A stretch of DNA of 64,000 bases from Oxytricha trifallax (lineage: Eukaryota > Ciliophora > Spirotrichea > Sporadotrichida > Oxytrichidae), in contig ARYC01001237.1 in the NCBI GenBank assembly GCA_000711775.1, positions 1 through 64,000 of the forward strand, written 5' to 3'. A program made the position numbers and the translations under genes. Position 1 is the stretch's first letter. Every line of letters begins with the position of its first letter. Below, piece after piece: positions 36,201 through 46,649 of this stretch. The notes below the pieces were generated by a model. It made no database searches, was not told where the DNA came from, and was given only the letters and a program-made list of their open reading frames with translations.

Positions 36201-39200
36201 TCAGATGCTTTTATTATGAATAATTTATAATGAAACTTAATAGAATTTTGATTTTATACTTTCCCAATATTTATTTACTTTTTTATTATGAATATATTCA
36301 TGATAAGCCATATCTCTCAATGAAATCCTATCCTTCTAATCAAAACCCCAAAACCCCTTAGTGAGGTTTATAAGTGCTTTGATTTGTAGGGTATAGTTGG
36401 GGTCTTATTGGGGTTAGTAGAGAAAACGCAAGTTTTATGTGAATTTAATGAATATTTAATGAGTATTAATGTGCTTAATTCAAACAAATTCTATCTGCTT
36501 ATCTTTGTGGTATCTCTTGAACTTAGCTCTCTTTAATGTTTCAAGTATATCTTCTAATGATGATCTTGGATATGCTGGAGCTCTTACTATGATCATCTCA
36601 ACCATTTTCTTAATCTAAGTGCATACATCTTCTTGCTTTATATGTTTAACAGCCATGCTTATTGATTACTTTTCTTGCTTTGTTCCGAAATACGACATAC
36701 TTTCCATATCGCACTCTAAAATAATTGCTGCTACCGCCCAGACATCCCACTAAACAGAGCCATTAGTCCACTTCTCTCTTATTGGGAAGTACCCAGGTGT
36801 GCCTAGCACTTTAGCTAAAGTCACTATTTCTTACCTTATTGCTCCATTGAAATCAATGACTACTATTTCTAAAGGACAGAGATTTAGCATTACATTTTCT
36901 GGCTTCAATCTCTATGAACATACCCTAGATCATGCAGCTCTTTCACACCCTTGGTCATTTCCGTGAGTATCTCATGCAAGTCATCTAGGTATCTATTATG
37001 GTAGAGATAATCTCTTAGAGTCATTTCAAATTTCTTAAGTCGTAGTGCAATAAAACCATGTCCAAGAATACTCCATCGAGTTTAAGCAAGTTCTTGCATA
37101 ACCTTTTATGAGCCTCTCTTAGTATTATGTATTCATTGGCAAACTCAATTTGATACTGCTCGTTCCTAATAAGATATTTGAAAGGATATACCTTATAAGC
37201 ATACTCATCAACTACTATGAGTTTTGCCTTGTTAGGCACATCAATATGTAAATAGTTGTCAATGCAAAAACTGAGATCTACTGCATTTAATGCAGGTATA
37301 TACATAGCTCTCTCCTACAAGCATGCTATATATAATTCATTAGCTGGTTGGTTCATTGACTCAAAACGTTTCTGCTTCTTAAGTCTCTCTTCCTCTCTTT
37401 AAGACTCTACAGTATTGGACTTTCTCTTGGCTGGTATAAGTTTTTATGTTTCTTTATCTTGCATTAAAAACTCACTTAAATGATGTTTTTGCATGTGTCT
37501 TTTAACTTTAGCCGAGTGAGTGTAAGACTTCATGCAAGTCGTGCACTAATACCTGCCATCGACCTTTTCGTGCTTAAAATATATCTTAGCTCACCCAGAG
37601 TGCATCTCTTTGATGTGCCTCTTCAAGCTCGAATCAGTTGAGAAGAAATTTTAGCATTCATCACATTAGAATTCTTTAATCTTTTCTAGTGGGAGATGTT
37701 CTTTTAACTCCTCAACATCTTCGATTAGCGTTTAAATACTTATCTCTGCTCTCTGCTTCCTGATATTTATTTCTAGAACAAACACCTCTGATTCAAACTC
37801 AAGAGCTTTAAGCTCTGGCTCCTTTTCAATGTATATGATCTCTGGCTTCTTAGTTTATCCAAAGTTTAGCTAAGATTACCACTGCCAAGAGAGACTGCTT
37901 TGCGATTTAAGTTAGCCGCCATGTTTAATTCAAATTTAAATTTCTATTATAAAGCTCTAATAACCTCTCTAGTTATAGTAACTTTGTATAGGAGTTGGTA
38001 CTGCAACAACGATGGTTGATTCTTAGGCGTTAGACATCAATTTATACTAAGTTTATAACTATAAATTTTCTAAATTCATGCTTAATATTTTTAATTTTGG
38101 TACCAACTTAGAAAAAATTCAGGTTGGTACTGGTACCAATTAGGTTTTGAACCATATTGGAACTTTTCCATTAAAACCTCATTAGTTTAAAACTAGGTAC
38201 TAATTAAGTTTTGGTACTATTAAATTAGTACCAATTAAAATTAAACGAATTTAGTACCAGTACTAATTAAATTTAAACAAATTTAGTACTAATTTAATGG
38301 AACTAAATTGATAAAAATGGAGCTCAATCACTGCAGTTTGTTACAGCTTCTGCAAACTTTCTCCACGTATCTTGCAGGTTGACCTCCTATAAGATGCCCA
38401 TATTTAATAGTAAGATTTTAAACAAAAGGATCCAGAAGTCTATAAGTTATAATTTGAAATTCATTAAAAGGAAGAGGAACAAAGATGGAATCACTCAATG
38501 ATCAAATGAAAAGAGTCGAGGCTCAAGAAATGATATCAAGACTCAGAAGTAAGGAAGATCTATATCGATACCAAACTTTACATGGTAAGATAACTTAATG
38601 ACTATTAACAAATTATACAGTTGGTCTAATCCTTCCTACGATGGAAGGTACCAAAATTTCATTCTTGAAAGCAATACTTTGTGAGGAGAAGAAAGCTTTT
38701 AAAAATAAAGAGATTAAACTAATCGAAATTCCCAACTACCCTGAAATTTCAGTCACTAATCTTTATGAGGATGCCATGCAAGATGAGGAAGTGGTAGTTT
38801 ACCTTCCTACCAAGAAACAACTCTCTAATAAACTCCCAAAGAGGAACTTCTTCTTGGGTGTTCTTGGTACAATAAAAGAGGATTATCTCAGAGAAATTAT
38901 TGAAGAAGCACATAAGAAACGATATTCTATTTCTCCTGAAGACTAGAAGAAGCAAGGCATTCTAATAAGCTCAGCTTGGCTAGAGGAACTTAAGAAGCAT
39001 CCTTATCTTTCAAGTAACCTTTGACATATAACTTTGTAGGAAAATCAGGCACTGGTATATATCTTATGAAAGAGCATGCTAAGGTTCATAGAGAGAGAAA
39101 GTCACAAAAAATTCATGAAGTGAGCAAGAGACTTTATAAAGATGCTTAAAAGCCAGATGAAATGAACATAGATGCAGGAGCTGGCACAAAAAGAAGAAAT

Positions 39201-41253
39201 ATGGGCCAAGCAAGCCATAAGAAGAGGAGAAGAAAGAGAAGCCAAACCATTTATGGCCAATTTAATATGTGAACATATTCATTCGTTTAAATCTAAACTT
39301 ATTTATAAACATTCATTCTTCCCTCTCTCGCACAAATTGTTGTCATATCTACGCACACTCTCTTAAAGCTGCTTTGAATCAAGTCTACTGTATCGATGGG
39401 CAAGTCATGCATAAGATGATACAGCAGAAGCTTCTTGTAGTGAGTCTTTATTTAACTCCAGTAGAATTCTATTCCATTAAATTAAGGGCTGTAAGGAACG
39501 TTGTATACAGGAGTTATGTTTAGGTCTTCATAAGCTTTCTTAGACTCCTTAGTCTTATGAACTGATAGGTTATCAACAAACAGGATGATCTCTTGGTTGC
39601 TATACTTCTCTCTGAGCTTATGTAGGAACTCTATATACTACTCTCGCTTAATAGAGCGAGGGTGAATCACATAACTCTCTAAGCCTGAATCTTCACTTAT
39701 ACCAGCTAAAATTGCATGAGTGACTACCTTTACTTTTTAGTCATAAACTTCTATGTTATCATACTTCTTGTACCATGACTTATTAATAAAAGTGTTGAAC
39801 GTAAACACAGCTTCATCTGCATGTATGAACTTGATGTTATTATCAATAGCTCTCTGCATTTAATCATATATATAGTTTAAATTATTGCTATAAAATGGCA
39901 CTGTAAAATCAATCACTCTCTTAACTCTGTTGACAGTCTTGAAAGTAATACCATTTCGTCTATAAATATTGGCTATAGTCTAAGGAGAGATACGCATGTC
40001 TGGAAACTTGCGATGAAACATGACAGCTCGTTAGTCAAGAGGAAAGTGAGCTCAATACTTTAATGTCTTAGAGTCACAGAGATAGTCAATATGGACCTGT
40101 GAGAACTTTTATTTTCTTGCAGGATGTTTTCTAGAGCCTGAGTTATAATGTTAAACAGCTAACAAGCAATGATACCTAACGGTTGGGGCACTCTTGTGTA
40201 GGAGTCTTGCTATGGCTGTATAATTCAACACTGGTTTGACTTAGTCTATATTAAAACTTGTACCATACCGAAGCTTAAGCAGTAAATCTAAATATTACTC
40301 ATCATAAATAGACCCTAGATTTCGCTAATTTCTATTTCTCATTTTGAAAATTGGCCTAATTTCTCTACTAACCCCAATAAGACCCCAACTATACCCTACA
40401 AATCAAAGCACTTATAAACCTCACTAAGGGGTTTTGGGGTTTTGAATGACCACCAGCCTATCCAATATTCTTCATAGATTTTCCACCATGTAGTTTCTAA
40501 TTTAGCATCTTAATTTTATTCATATATTGAGACATTTGCTCAGGATCATAGTCTTATGACTACTGATTGCTTTTTGGGTTATTTTTATCATATTTACAAC
40601 ATTTGCAGTATTTATTGTGTCGTTTCTTCTGAGTTAAATTGTCAATTACTCGAATCATCTCTGGGGACATTTTGCTTAACCTTTCCTACTGGTACTTAAA
40701 AATAACGAAATATTGTATAAATAAATATTTAAAATCCTCCCCTCCATTTACTACTGATAATGATAAAATTAAACTTAATTCTTGCCATTTCTTTGTCACT
40801 GATTATATCGCCCCGCTTCTAATTCTCAGCCATGGCGATTTTCGCTCTCTCCAATTCTCTCTTCATTTTCTTATAGTGTAAGATTTCTCTTCTCTATTTA
40901 TCCAACTGTCTTTTCAGTATATTATAAATAATTTCTTAACGTTTCTCTATTGGGGCTTGTTCATTATCTAAAATTTCTAATTTTTAGGTATCTATTTTCA
41001 TGTTCATGTAAGATTTTCGTAGTTTAGCCTGAGACTTAGTCATTTCAGATTTGTTTAAAGCGGGATTAAAATAAATTCTATGCTATCAAATTACAAAAAT
41101 AGCTTTATTAATAATTACAACTTTATATTTTTAAGCTGCAGGTTAGTTCTAAGTATTTTCATTGAAAGATTTGTTAAGCTGCTTTTCTTGAGCCTTGTTT
41201 TAAATTTATGACAATTCTCTCTTGTTTGCAGTTTCTATCACGCTTTTATTCAT
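36201..41253 (-). CDS. Coiled-coil protein gene interrupted by a TBE transposon
   Basis: ATG at 41253 (MNKSVIETANKRELSQ). An intron GTTGTAATTATT..TTGATAG lies near 41080-41115, then a basic coiled coil (SQAKLRKSYMNMKIDTQKLE, KKMKRELERAKIAMAENQKR), a second gap near 40680-40770, then LSKMSPEMIRVIDNLTQKKR, a small Cys cluster HNKYCKCCKYDKNN and SMKNIGQAGGH at 40446. Here the TBE (36341-40444) interrupts the frame. Removing it with one AAT copy joins GGH to QKDRISLRDMAYHEY and on to TGA 36201-36203. Function unknown. The insertion is exonic, so expression requires precise excision during macronuclear development. Confidence 0.65.
36341..36425 (+). repeat. TBE left terminal inverted repeat (85 bp)
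   Basis: Begins with 17 nt of C4A4 telomere repeat and then reads TTAGTGAGGTTTATAAGTGC. It is identical to the reverse complement of 40360-40444 and diverges after TAGAGAAA. Confidence 0.97.
36480..37922 (-). pseudogene. TBE 57-kDa zinc-finger/protein-kinase ORF, decayed
   Basis: From ATG 37922 (MAANLNRKAVSLG) the frame must shift near 37870 to reach the conserved part. It has two C2H2-like fingers: CDECQNFFSTDSSLKRHIKE and CTTCMKSYTHSAKVKRHMQK. Then follow a kinase N-lobe (AYKVYP, EYIILREAH), HRD plus KPEN catalytic loop, DFNG in place of DFG, GTPGYFP and QWDVWA. It ends at TGA 36480-36482. Lesions are an in-frame TGA at 37591-37593, where Trp is expected after MHSG; a 1-nt shift near 37066; and a 1-nt deletion inside the HRDLKPEN codons near 36917. 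TBE elements are known to encode such a finger-kinase protein of unknown role. This copy cannot make it intact. Confidence 0.85.
38085..38310. repeat. Clustered GGTACC/TACTAATTAA short repeats inside the TBE
   Basis: Between the divergent 57-kDa and 22-kDa genes, short related units recur in both orientations: GGTACCAA, GGTACTGGTACCAATTAGG, TAGTACCAATTAAA, TAGTACTAATTAAATT and others. At least eight units lie within 225 bp. The position suggests a shared promoter or protein-binding region; this is inference. Confidence 0.6.
38485..39272 (+). CDS. TBE 22-kDa protein, intact
   Basis: ATG 38485 (MESLNDQMKRVEAQE). A short intron (GTAAGATAACTTAATG..ATACAG, ~38585-38620) and a second one near 39014-39040 (GTAACCTTTGAC..TTGTAG) join to a continuous frame ending at TGA 39270-39272. 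The protein is small, with a charged centre (KEIKLIEIPNYPEISV, NFFLGVLGTIKEDYLREI) and a strongly basic C-terminus (KKRRRKRSQTIYGQ), suggesting DNA or RNA binding. Its place between the transposase and the kinase ORF matches the small gene of TBE elements, whose function is unknown. No in-frame TGA or frameshift was needed. The intron calls are mine. Confidence 0.75.
39113..40342 (-). pseudogene. TBE 42-kDa DDE (D34E) transposase with one in-frame TGA
   Basis: ATG at 40342 (MRNRNQRNLGSIYDEQYLD). The catalytic core is complete: first Asp in KFIHADEAVFTF, second Asp in ILFVDNLSVH, Glu in QFNGIEFYW, with 34 residues between the second Asp and Glu (D34E), as in Tc1/IS630-type transposases. The N-terminus is helix-turn-helix-like (TAIARLLHKSAPTVRYHC). 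The only lesion seen is TGA at 40052-40054, between TLKY and AHFPLDQ, where Trp would fit. The frame is otherwise open to TGA 39113-39115, overlapping the 22-kDa gene tail by ~160 bp; the conserved domain ends near 39370. Such transposases act in TBE mobility and, in Oxytricha, germline DNA elimination. A single substitution separates this copy from an open frame. Confidence 0.9.
40360..40444 (-). repeat. TBE right terminal inverted repeat (85 bp)
   Basis: Exact inverted copy of 36341-36425, ending in GGGGTTTTGGGGTTTTG. No mismatch was found between the two arms. Confidence 0.97.
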
Positions 41254-41420
41254 ACTCTATGCAATCTTATAGTAAATTAATCATACATATATCAAAATAA
41301 ATCTTTTGCTCTTTCTGATTGATAATTTAAGAGGTAATTGGCGGTTAGATTAGCCTCCCTCCAATTTTGATACTCTTTCATATTTCATAGTCTTATTATT
41401 TCTACTTCCCGTTGTTACTA

Positions 41421-42066
41421 TTGTAGAAATACATTTGAATTGGGAAATTGTTAAAATACAAATATAGAAGTGATAGTTATTAATATTAACTGCCACGAAT
41501 TTTATGAGTGGCTAATGCTAATTTGTATTCTAAAATCATTAGACTTTTTCTCTCTGATTACAACTGCCAGTCTAGTAGTCTATTAGTCTATTATATTAAT
41601 TATTTTAATATTAAAAGTTTATTAATTAATTAAATTTATTAAACATTAGACTATTAGACGATTAGACTCTCTATTATAGTTAAAAGTGATTTGTCTAATA
41701 GAAAAACCATATTAGACACTTAGACGATTAGACTACTGTCTGAGATTAGTAAAAGATGGTCTAATAGCATTCTCTCTGTTTAATAGAAATGATGCCAAAG
41801 AGTAGAAATAGTAATCGGAATGTCCAAATGTTTACACCGATGTCAAAATGTTGACGCTTCTCGAGATGGCTAAAAGAAGTGCTATCATAAAGAAGAAGAA
41901 CTCGATTGATCACTGTAGAAAGCGATTAGACAACTAGACGATTAGAATTGTCAATCTAATTAGATTTAGGAAGTCTATTGAATGATATTAGACGATTAGA
42001 CGAATAGACAAGAGTTTTAAAAGATAAAGTGAAGTCTAATATATATTTATAAATAATAATTTAATA
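41421..42066 (+). repeat. Left inverted terminal repeat with TCTAAT/ATTAGAC iterons
   Basis: Pairs with 43506-44151. Mismatches are few, for example GATTTGTC versus GATTTTTC and AGAATTGTC versus AGACTCGTC. It contains many copies of the short motif TAGACGATTAGAC and its complement GTCTAATCGTCTAA near 41570-41600, 41645-41670, 41713-41740, 41925-41950 and 41985-42012. Confidence 0.95.
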
Positions 42067-42158
42067 TAAATATAATCATTTTCAAATGAATGTCTAAATG
42101 AACGGCACTTGTTCTTTTTAAAAGTAACTTCAGTCTGTTTACTTAATTCATTATAGGC

Positions 42159-43499
42159 ATGAAAAACAACAACTTTAAACAGGAATTCGTCTTTAAAATC
42201 GACGTCCTTGATTCTACAAAGACTAACTGGTAATCAGTAGAAGCAGATCTCAAAGCAACATCGCCAATCTTATCGCACATTCAAATCTACTCTCTATAGT
42301 AACCAAACCCAGCAGTTTTCATGGTGATAAATACAGAGTTCAGAAAAGGAGGCATTCATAAGAATTTCTTTACAAGCAATAGCTATTCTGGGTACAAGAA
42401 ACTGCAAGATTACGGTATCGTGGCGACAAATGTCTATAGTTCATCAGAGAAGCGACTTTTTAAGAATCATCCACATCTTGCACTAATCTATGGCTAATAA
42501 GAGTAATTCAACTTAGCATCCTGCTAGGCTTTGGCAAACTTGGCTTATCTTGAATCAGTAGATAATAAGGAAGTAGATAGAAAGGACTTGCTGCTTAAGA
42601 AATTTATTGCTGATTACCTCAACGGGTAATGTAGAAGTGTCGAATAATTTTACAACGATCACAGAATGAAAATCGATGACTTGATAATAATTGGAAACAT
42701 TGAAACCAAACTGAAGTAGCATGCTCACTTGATTAAAGATGCTGGTCTCCTATAACTTGAGTGTGTCCCTCTTATCAGATCGTAACAGGAATACTTACTG
42801 AGACTACCAAAGGAATGCATCAATGAACCAGCGCTGACCCCAGAGTACTTCCTAAATCAAGGGTATGGAGATGTATTAGAAGCCTTTTATTAGATTCTCC
42901 TAAAAAGAAAAGATTCTAAAATGAACAGTATAAGGATAGTGGGCCCTACAAATACCGGAAAGACAACCATTACTGAGATGCTCAGGCAGATCTTCATTTG
43001 TGACATATTGGAAGATGGAGTATCACATTTCTTCGTGAAAGCAGCTAATATAGATATGGCTCCACAGATCACGCTCATGGATGAGATGAACCACCCGCAT
43101 TACTTTGGTAACAAAAAGAATCTTGCTAGAATGAAGAAGATTATGGAGGGCAAGGGCTATGCTATAGATGTAAAGTATGGAAGTACACAGATGGCTTTTA
43201 AAAACACATGCTTGGTGATTACAACAAACGACTTGCCTATTGGAGAGATGGGGAAACTAGACAGGGATGCTTTCATGGAGAGAGTAACAATCTGCGAGAT
43301 GAAGATTTAATCAAGAACGAGAGAGCAACAATTTCCATTCTCGACCTCACAAATGGCGCGCTATCTTTACAACAGGTATCACGAAGAGAGGATGGCAGAA
43401 ATGACAGGACCCTTGACTGATAGCTAAGAAAAAGATGAAGAGGATGATACAAAGAGCAGAGAGAGTGGTTCCAGAAATTCAGATATGTCATTTACCTGA
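42159..43499 (+). CDS. Rep-like protein with superfamily 3 helicase domain (446 aa)
   Basis: Uninterrupted frame from ATG 42159 (MKNNNFKQEFVFKID) to TGA 43497-43499, with more than a dozen TAA/TAG codons read as Gln, so it has long used the ciliate code. The C-terminal half is an SF3 AAA+ helicase: Walker A GPTNTGKT (residues 262-269), Walker B TLMDEM (DE at 308-309), B' region KIMEGKGYAIDVKYG (about 327-341) and motif C CLVITTN (Asn 357). This is the layout of parvovirus NS1 and CRESS-DNA Rep helicases. The N-terminal ~150 residues hold SHIQIYS and a YSGYKK segment that might be degenerate HUQ and Tyr nuclease motifs, but no convincing nuclease is visible. The tail is acidic (EEDDTKSRESGS). 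It is expected to replicate or mobilise the element by acting on the long inverted repeats. Confidence 0.92.
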
Positions 43500-43505
43500 T
43501 AAATG

Positions 43506-44151
43506 TATTAAATTATTATTTATAAATATAAATTAGACTTCACTTTATCTTTTAAAACTCTTGTCTATTCGTCTAATCGTCTAATATCATTCAATAGACT
43601 TCCTAAATCTAATTAGATTGACGAGTCTAATCGTCTAGTTGTCTAATCGCTTTCTACAGTGATCAATCGAGTCCTTCTTCTTTATGATAGCACTTCTTTT
43701 AGCCATCTCGAGAAGCGTCAACATTTTGACATCGGTGTAAACATTTGGACATTCCGATCACTATTTCTACTCTTTGGCATCATTTCTATTAAACAGAGAG
43801 AATGCTATTAGACCATCTTTTACTAATCTCAGACAGTAGTCTAATCGTCTAAGTGTCTAATATGGTTTTTCTATTAGAAAAATCACTTTTAACTATAATA
43901 GAGAGTCTAATCGTCTAATAGTCTAATGTTTAATAAATTTAATTAATTAATAAACTTTTAATATTAAAATAATTAATATAATAGACTAATAGACTACTAG
44001 ACTGGCAGTTGTAATCAGAGAGAAAAAGTCTAATGATTTTAGAATACAAATTAGCATTAGCCACTCATAAAATTCGTGGCAGTTAATATTAATAACTATC
44101 ACTTCTATATTTGTATTTTAACAATTTCCCAATTCAAATGTATTTCTACAA
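43506..44151 (-). repeat. Right inverted terminal repeat
   Basis: Inverted copy of 41421-42066, starting 6 bp after the helicase stop codon and ending CTACAA before the TACTA target copy. The close identity of the arms implies recent copying or ongoing correction between them. Confidence 0.95.
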
Positions 44152-44430
44152 TACTATTTATCGTGACCTATAAACTTTAATTTTTGTCACTAATCTATGA
44201 TGTTTTGTATCTCACATTATTATCGTTCTAGAATTATTGATCCTATTTCTTGTTTCTCTCTTGAATTGGACTGATTTCTTAAAAATTTGGGCTGTTCATG
44301 ATATCACTCTAGTAATATTACTGCTTTAAGGAACTTTTCAAGGGAATTTAAATTTTTTAACTAGGGTTATTTGACATCTATAGCTATTTGTAGTGTTAAT
44401 TGCTAATTTAATCGTCTAATTTTGCTAGTT

Positions 44431-46498
44431 TCATATTGGAATTTCTCTATTGAGGTAAAACTTAAAAATGCGATTAAGCAATGAAAGTTTTAATATATAT
44501 ATATTGAAATTAGTAAACAGAAATTAATTGTCTTAATATAAAAACATAGATAATTTTTTGACTAAATTGTTATTAAAACATTTAATCTCTTAACTCTCAT
44601 ATTGAATATATATGAGATTTATTTCAGGGAGATTATTCAATAAAATCAATGATTTATTCTGATTATTTTTAAAGCTTTATTTATTACTTTGAATTTTTCC
44701 ATTATATTATTGCATCTAATTTTGCTATGATATGTTAGATCTATGATTGTATATATTTAGTGACTGTTAGTTGCGTTTTTACATGTTTTAGTTCCAATTC
44801 CCCATTTACTATCTATTTTTTTATTACATGTTATTACTCATGAATTCATCATCTCCCTCATCTTCATAATTAATTGTAGTTTTATTTGAGACTTTGTTGA
44901 GAGTGAATTGATCTCTGTTAGCATCAAAACCTACCATGTTGTATTTTTGCAGTAATTTCTGTTTTTTTGAATTTACATACATTGAATTAGAATCTCTTTG
45001 AAGATTCTTTACTGGTTGGAAATCTTAAGATGGGTTGTTTTGAGTTGTTTTCCCTTAAATTCTATCGAATTTTCTCATTTATAAAAAGCAAATATGTGAA
45101 TTTAAAAAGAGATGAGCTTAACTTCAATTAACTTATTAGTGTTCATTTGATAGTACTTATTTAAATAATTATACATTGAAGATTGTTGGTGGAGTCTGCC
45201 CATAGCCATGACAAGTGGTGTTGAGGTGGGGCTTCCTAGAATCTGATCTCCAAAAGCTCCTAATCTATTTGCTTGAGAGCTTTTGTTACTCTACTCAGAG
45301 TATTCATTCTGAATCTTATTACTCTAATTAAATCTATGCATTTCATTTTAACTTAAAATAATGGAAAATGCAATGTTAAGAAGTATCATAGTGCTAAATT
45401 ATATTTTTAGCAATAATAAGCGGATTATCGTCAATTAAGTTTAGTCTGTTATGTTTGTTACTTTAATTGAAATTATTGAAGCTATCCTCCCTGTTATTAT
45501 GGGGTATTTACCTCATTTTCCTGTCTTGTGACTGTGTAAATTGTTTATTATTCTAAATGTACTACTATTGTTACTGATTATAATATTATTAGTCTTGTTT
45601 TTAGTTATTTGAGTAGTTGTTGTTTAAAATGGAAATAGAAATTAATTTTAGAATGTATTAAGAAAATTAGATATAATAAATTATTTTTATGCATGAAAAC
45701 AGATATTTTTAATATAAGAAACAATTGGGTATATTTATTTATTTTTTATAAGGAACAATCATGTAAATCAAAAGTAATATTTACTTCAACATTTAATCAA
45801 ATTTAATTTTTAAAAAAGTAATAAATTAATCTTTATCGATTATAGATAATAAAAATATAATAATTTAAATTTCCAGATTATTATTTAATTAACCAGTAAT
45901 GAACTATTTTATTGTTATTTTTGAGTTCTTTTAAACATAAAATCGCCATAAGCTGTTGAATTACCCATTGAAAAATAGTTACTTTCAGACTGATTATATT
46001 CCAAGTAATATAATATTAACTTAAATTTACATATAATATTATTTAAAAAACTGATTACTCTGAATTTAATCTCTATCTTGATATTTCTATTGGTTTTGAA
46101 TAGCTGCTTATTATTACGCTTAAGGGTTATATTGCATTTACTGTTAATTTATATTGTTTTATGCTTGCCTCTATCCCAAAGTATTTTGTGAAAATGATTG
46201 ATAAATTATCTAGTAATTTTAATAAAAAATTTAAGTTTTTAACAGCACATTTAATGATAGAATATTTTTTTACTTTCACAACAATAATATTGTTGTGATT
46301 TTAGCTATTTTACCTGACTTATTGCATCTGATGTAAACCCTGCCCAGGGTCAGTATTCACGAATGATTGAGCATAGGGGAAGTAAACTGCGTTATTATTC
46401 AAATTTACTAATGATTGCTCCTCTATTATTGACATTTGCTCTCGATTATTCTACATCAACAAGGATTGCCCACCGCCATTGGCAAATGATTTGTTCAT
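44431..46498 (-). CDS. Q/N-rich low-complexity protein
   Basis: ATG at 46498 (MNKSFANGGGQSLLMQNNRE) to TGA 44431-44433 on the minus strand. Coding blocks separated by short AT-rich gaps include FPYAQSFVNTDPGQGLHQ, QQMQYNPQAQQQAAIQNQQK, RLGAFGDQILGSPTSTPLVM (about 45200-45280), SQDFQPVKNLQRDSNSMYVN and FDANRDQFTLNKVSNKTTIN with an acidic EDEGDDEF. Nearly half of the Gln codons are TAA/TAG. Composition is prion-like (Q/N-rich), as in many ciliate regulatory proteins. No domain recognised. The stop lies ~275 bp from the end of the SF3-helicase element. Confidence 0.6.
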
Positions 46499-46649
46499 TT
46501 TATTTTTATTAAAATATATTCCAGTTTCCTTTAACTTTTATAATTATGAAATACTAGAATAAAAATTAATGAAATAAAAGGGAAATCTAACAGATTTAAG
46601 ATAAGTTAAACCCAGTCCTAATTAATGAATTGATGGATATTAAGAGTAG

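Larger units (their letters stand above)
36341..40444. mobile_element. TBE: TBE (telomere-bearing element) transposon, 4104 bp
   Basis: Both ends carry CAAAACCCCAAAACCCC (36341-36357; inverted at 40428-40444) within perfect 85-bp terminal inverted repeats. It is flanked by AAT at 36338-36340 and 40445-40447, a 3-bp target duplication of the ANT type. It carries three genes in the TBE arrangement: a zinc-finger/kinase frame (minus), a ~22-kDa frame (plus) and a DDE transposase (minus). TBEs are germline-limited Tc1/IS630-related elements of Oxytricha, whose transposases are implicated in genome rearrangement. Length, telomeric ends, target duplication and gene set all agree. Confidence 0.97.
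41421..44151. mobile_element. Rep/SF3-helicase element with 646-bp inverted terminal repeats
   Basis: 2731 bp bounded by two ~99% identical 646-bp inverted repeats. They begin TTGTAGAAATACATTTGAAT and end CTACAA, and the element is flanked on both sides by the perfect 5-bp direct repeat TACTA (41416-41420 and 44152-44156). The unique centre holds one intact 446-codon gene for an SF3 helicase. The element lies between two minus-strand genes (starting at 41253, ending at 44431). The few arm differences and intact gene suggest a young insertion. Its ends match the three ~400-bp MITEs in this window. It resembles single-stranded DNA virus genomes (Rep gene between long ITRs) but carries transposon-like target duplications. 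I do not know a described family with this combination. Confidence 0.9.

Noticed and set aside
36341..36357. C4A4 repeats read as a true chromosome telomere
   Set aside because: They occur as a matched inverted pair 4.1 kb apart with an AAT duplication and a transposase inside, so they are TBE termini.
41570..42012. ATTAGAC repeats read as a CRISPR-like array
   Set aside because: The units are short, in both orientations, without uniform spacers, and lie within terminal repeats of a eukaryotic element.
42240..42420. N-terminal HUH nuclease in the Rep-like protein
   Set aside because: Only an HIQ and a Tyr/Lys segment are visible; spacing and context are too weak to call a nuclease domain without a profile search.
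43208..43491. Additional ORFs overlapping the end of the SF3 helicase gene on both strands
   Set aside because: The helicase frame itself runs unbroken to 43499 once TAA is read as Gln; the others are shadows.
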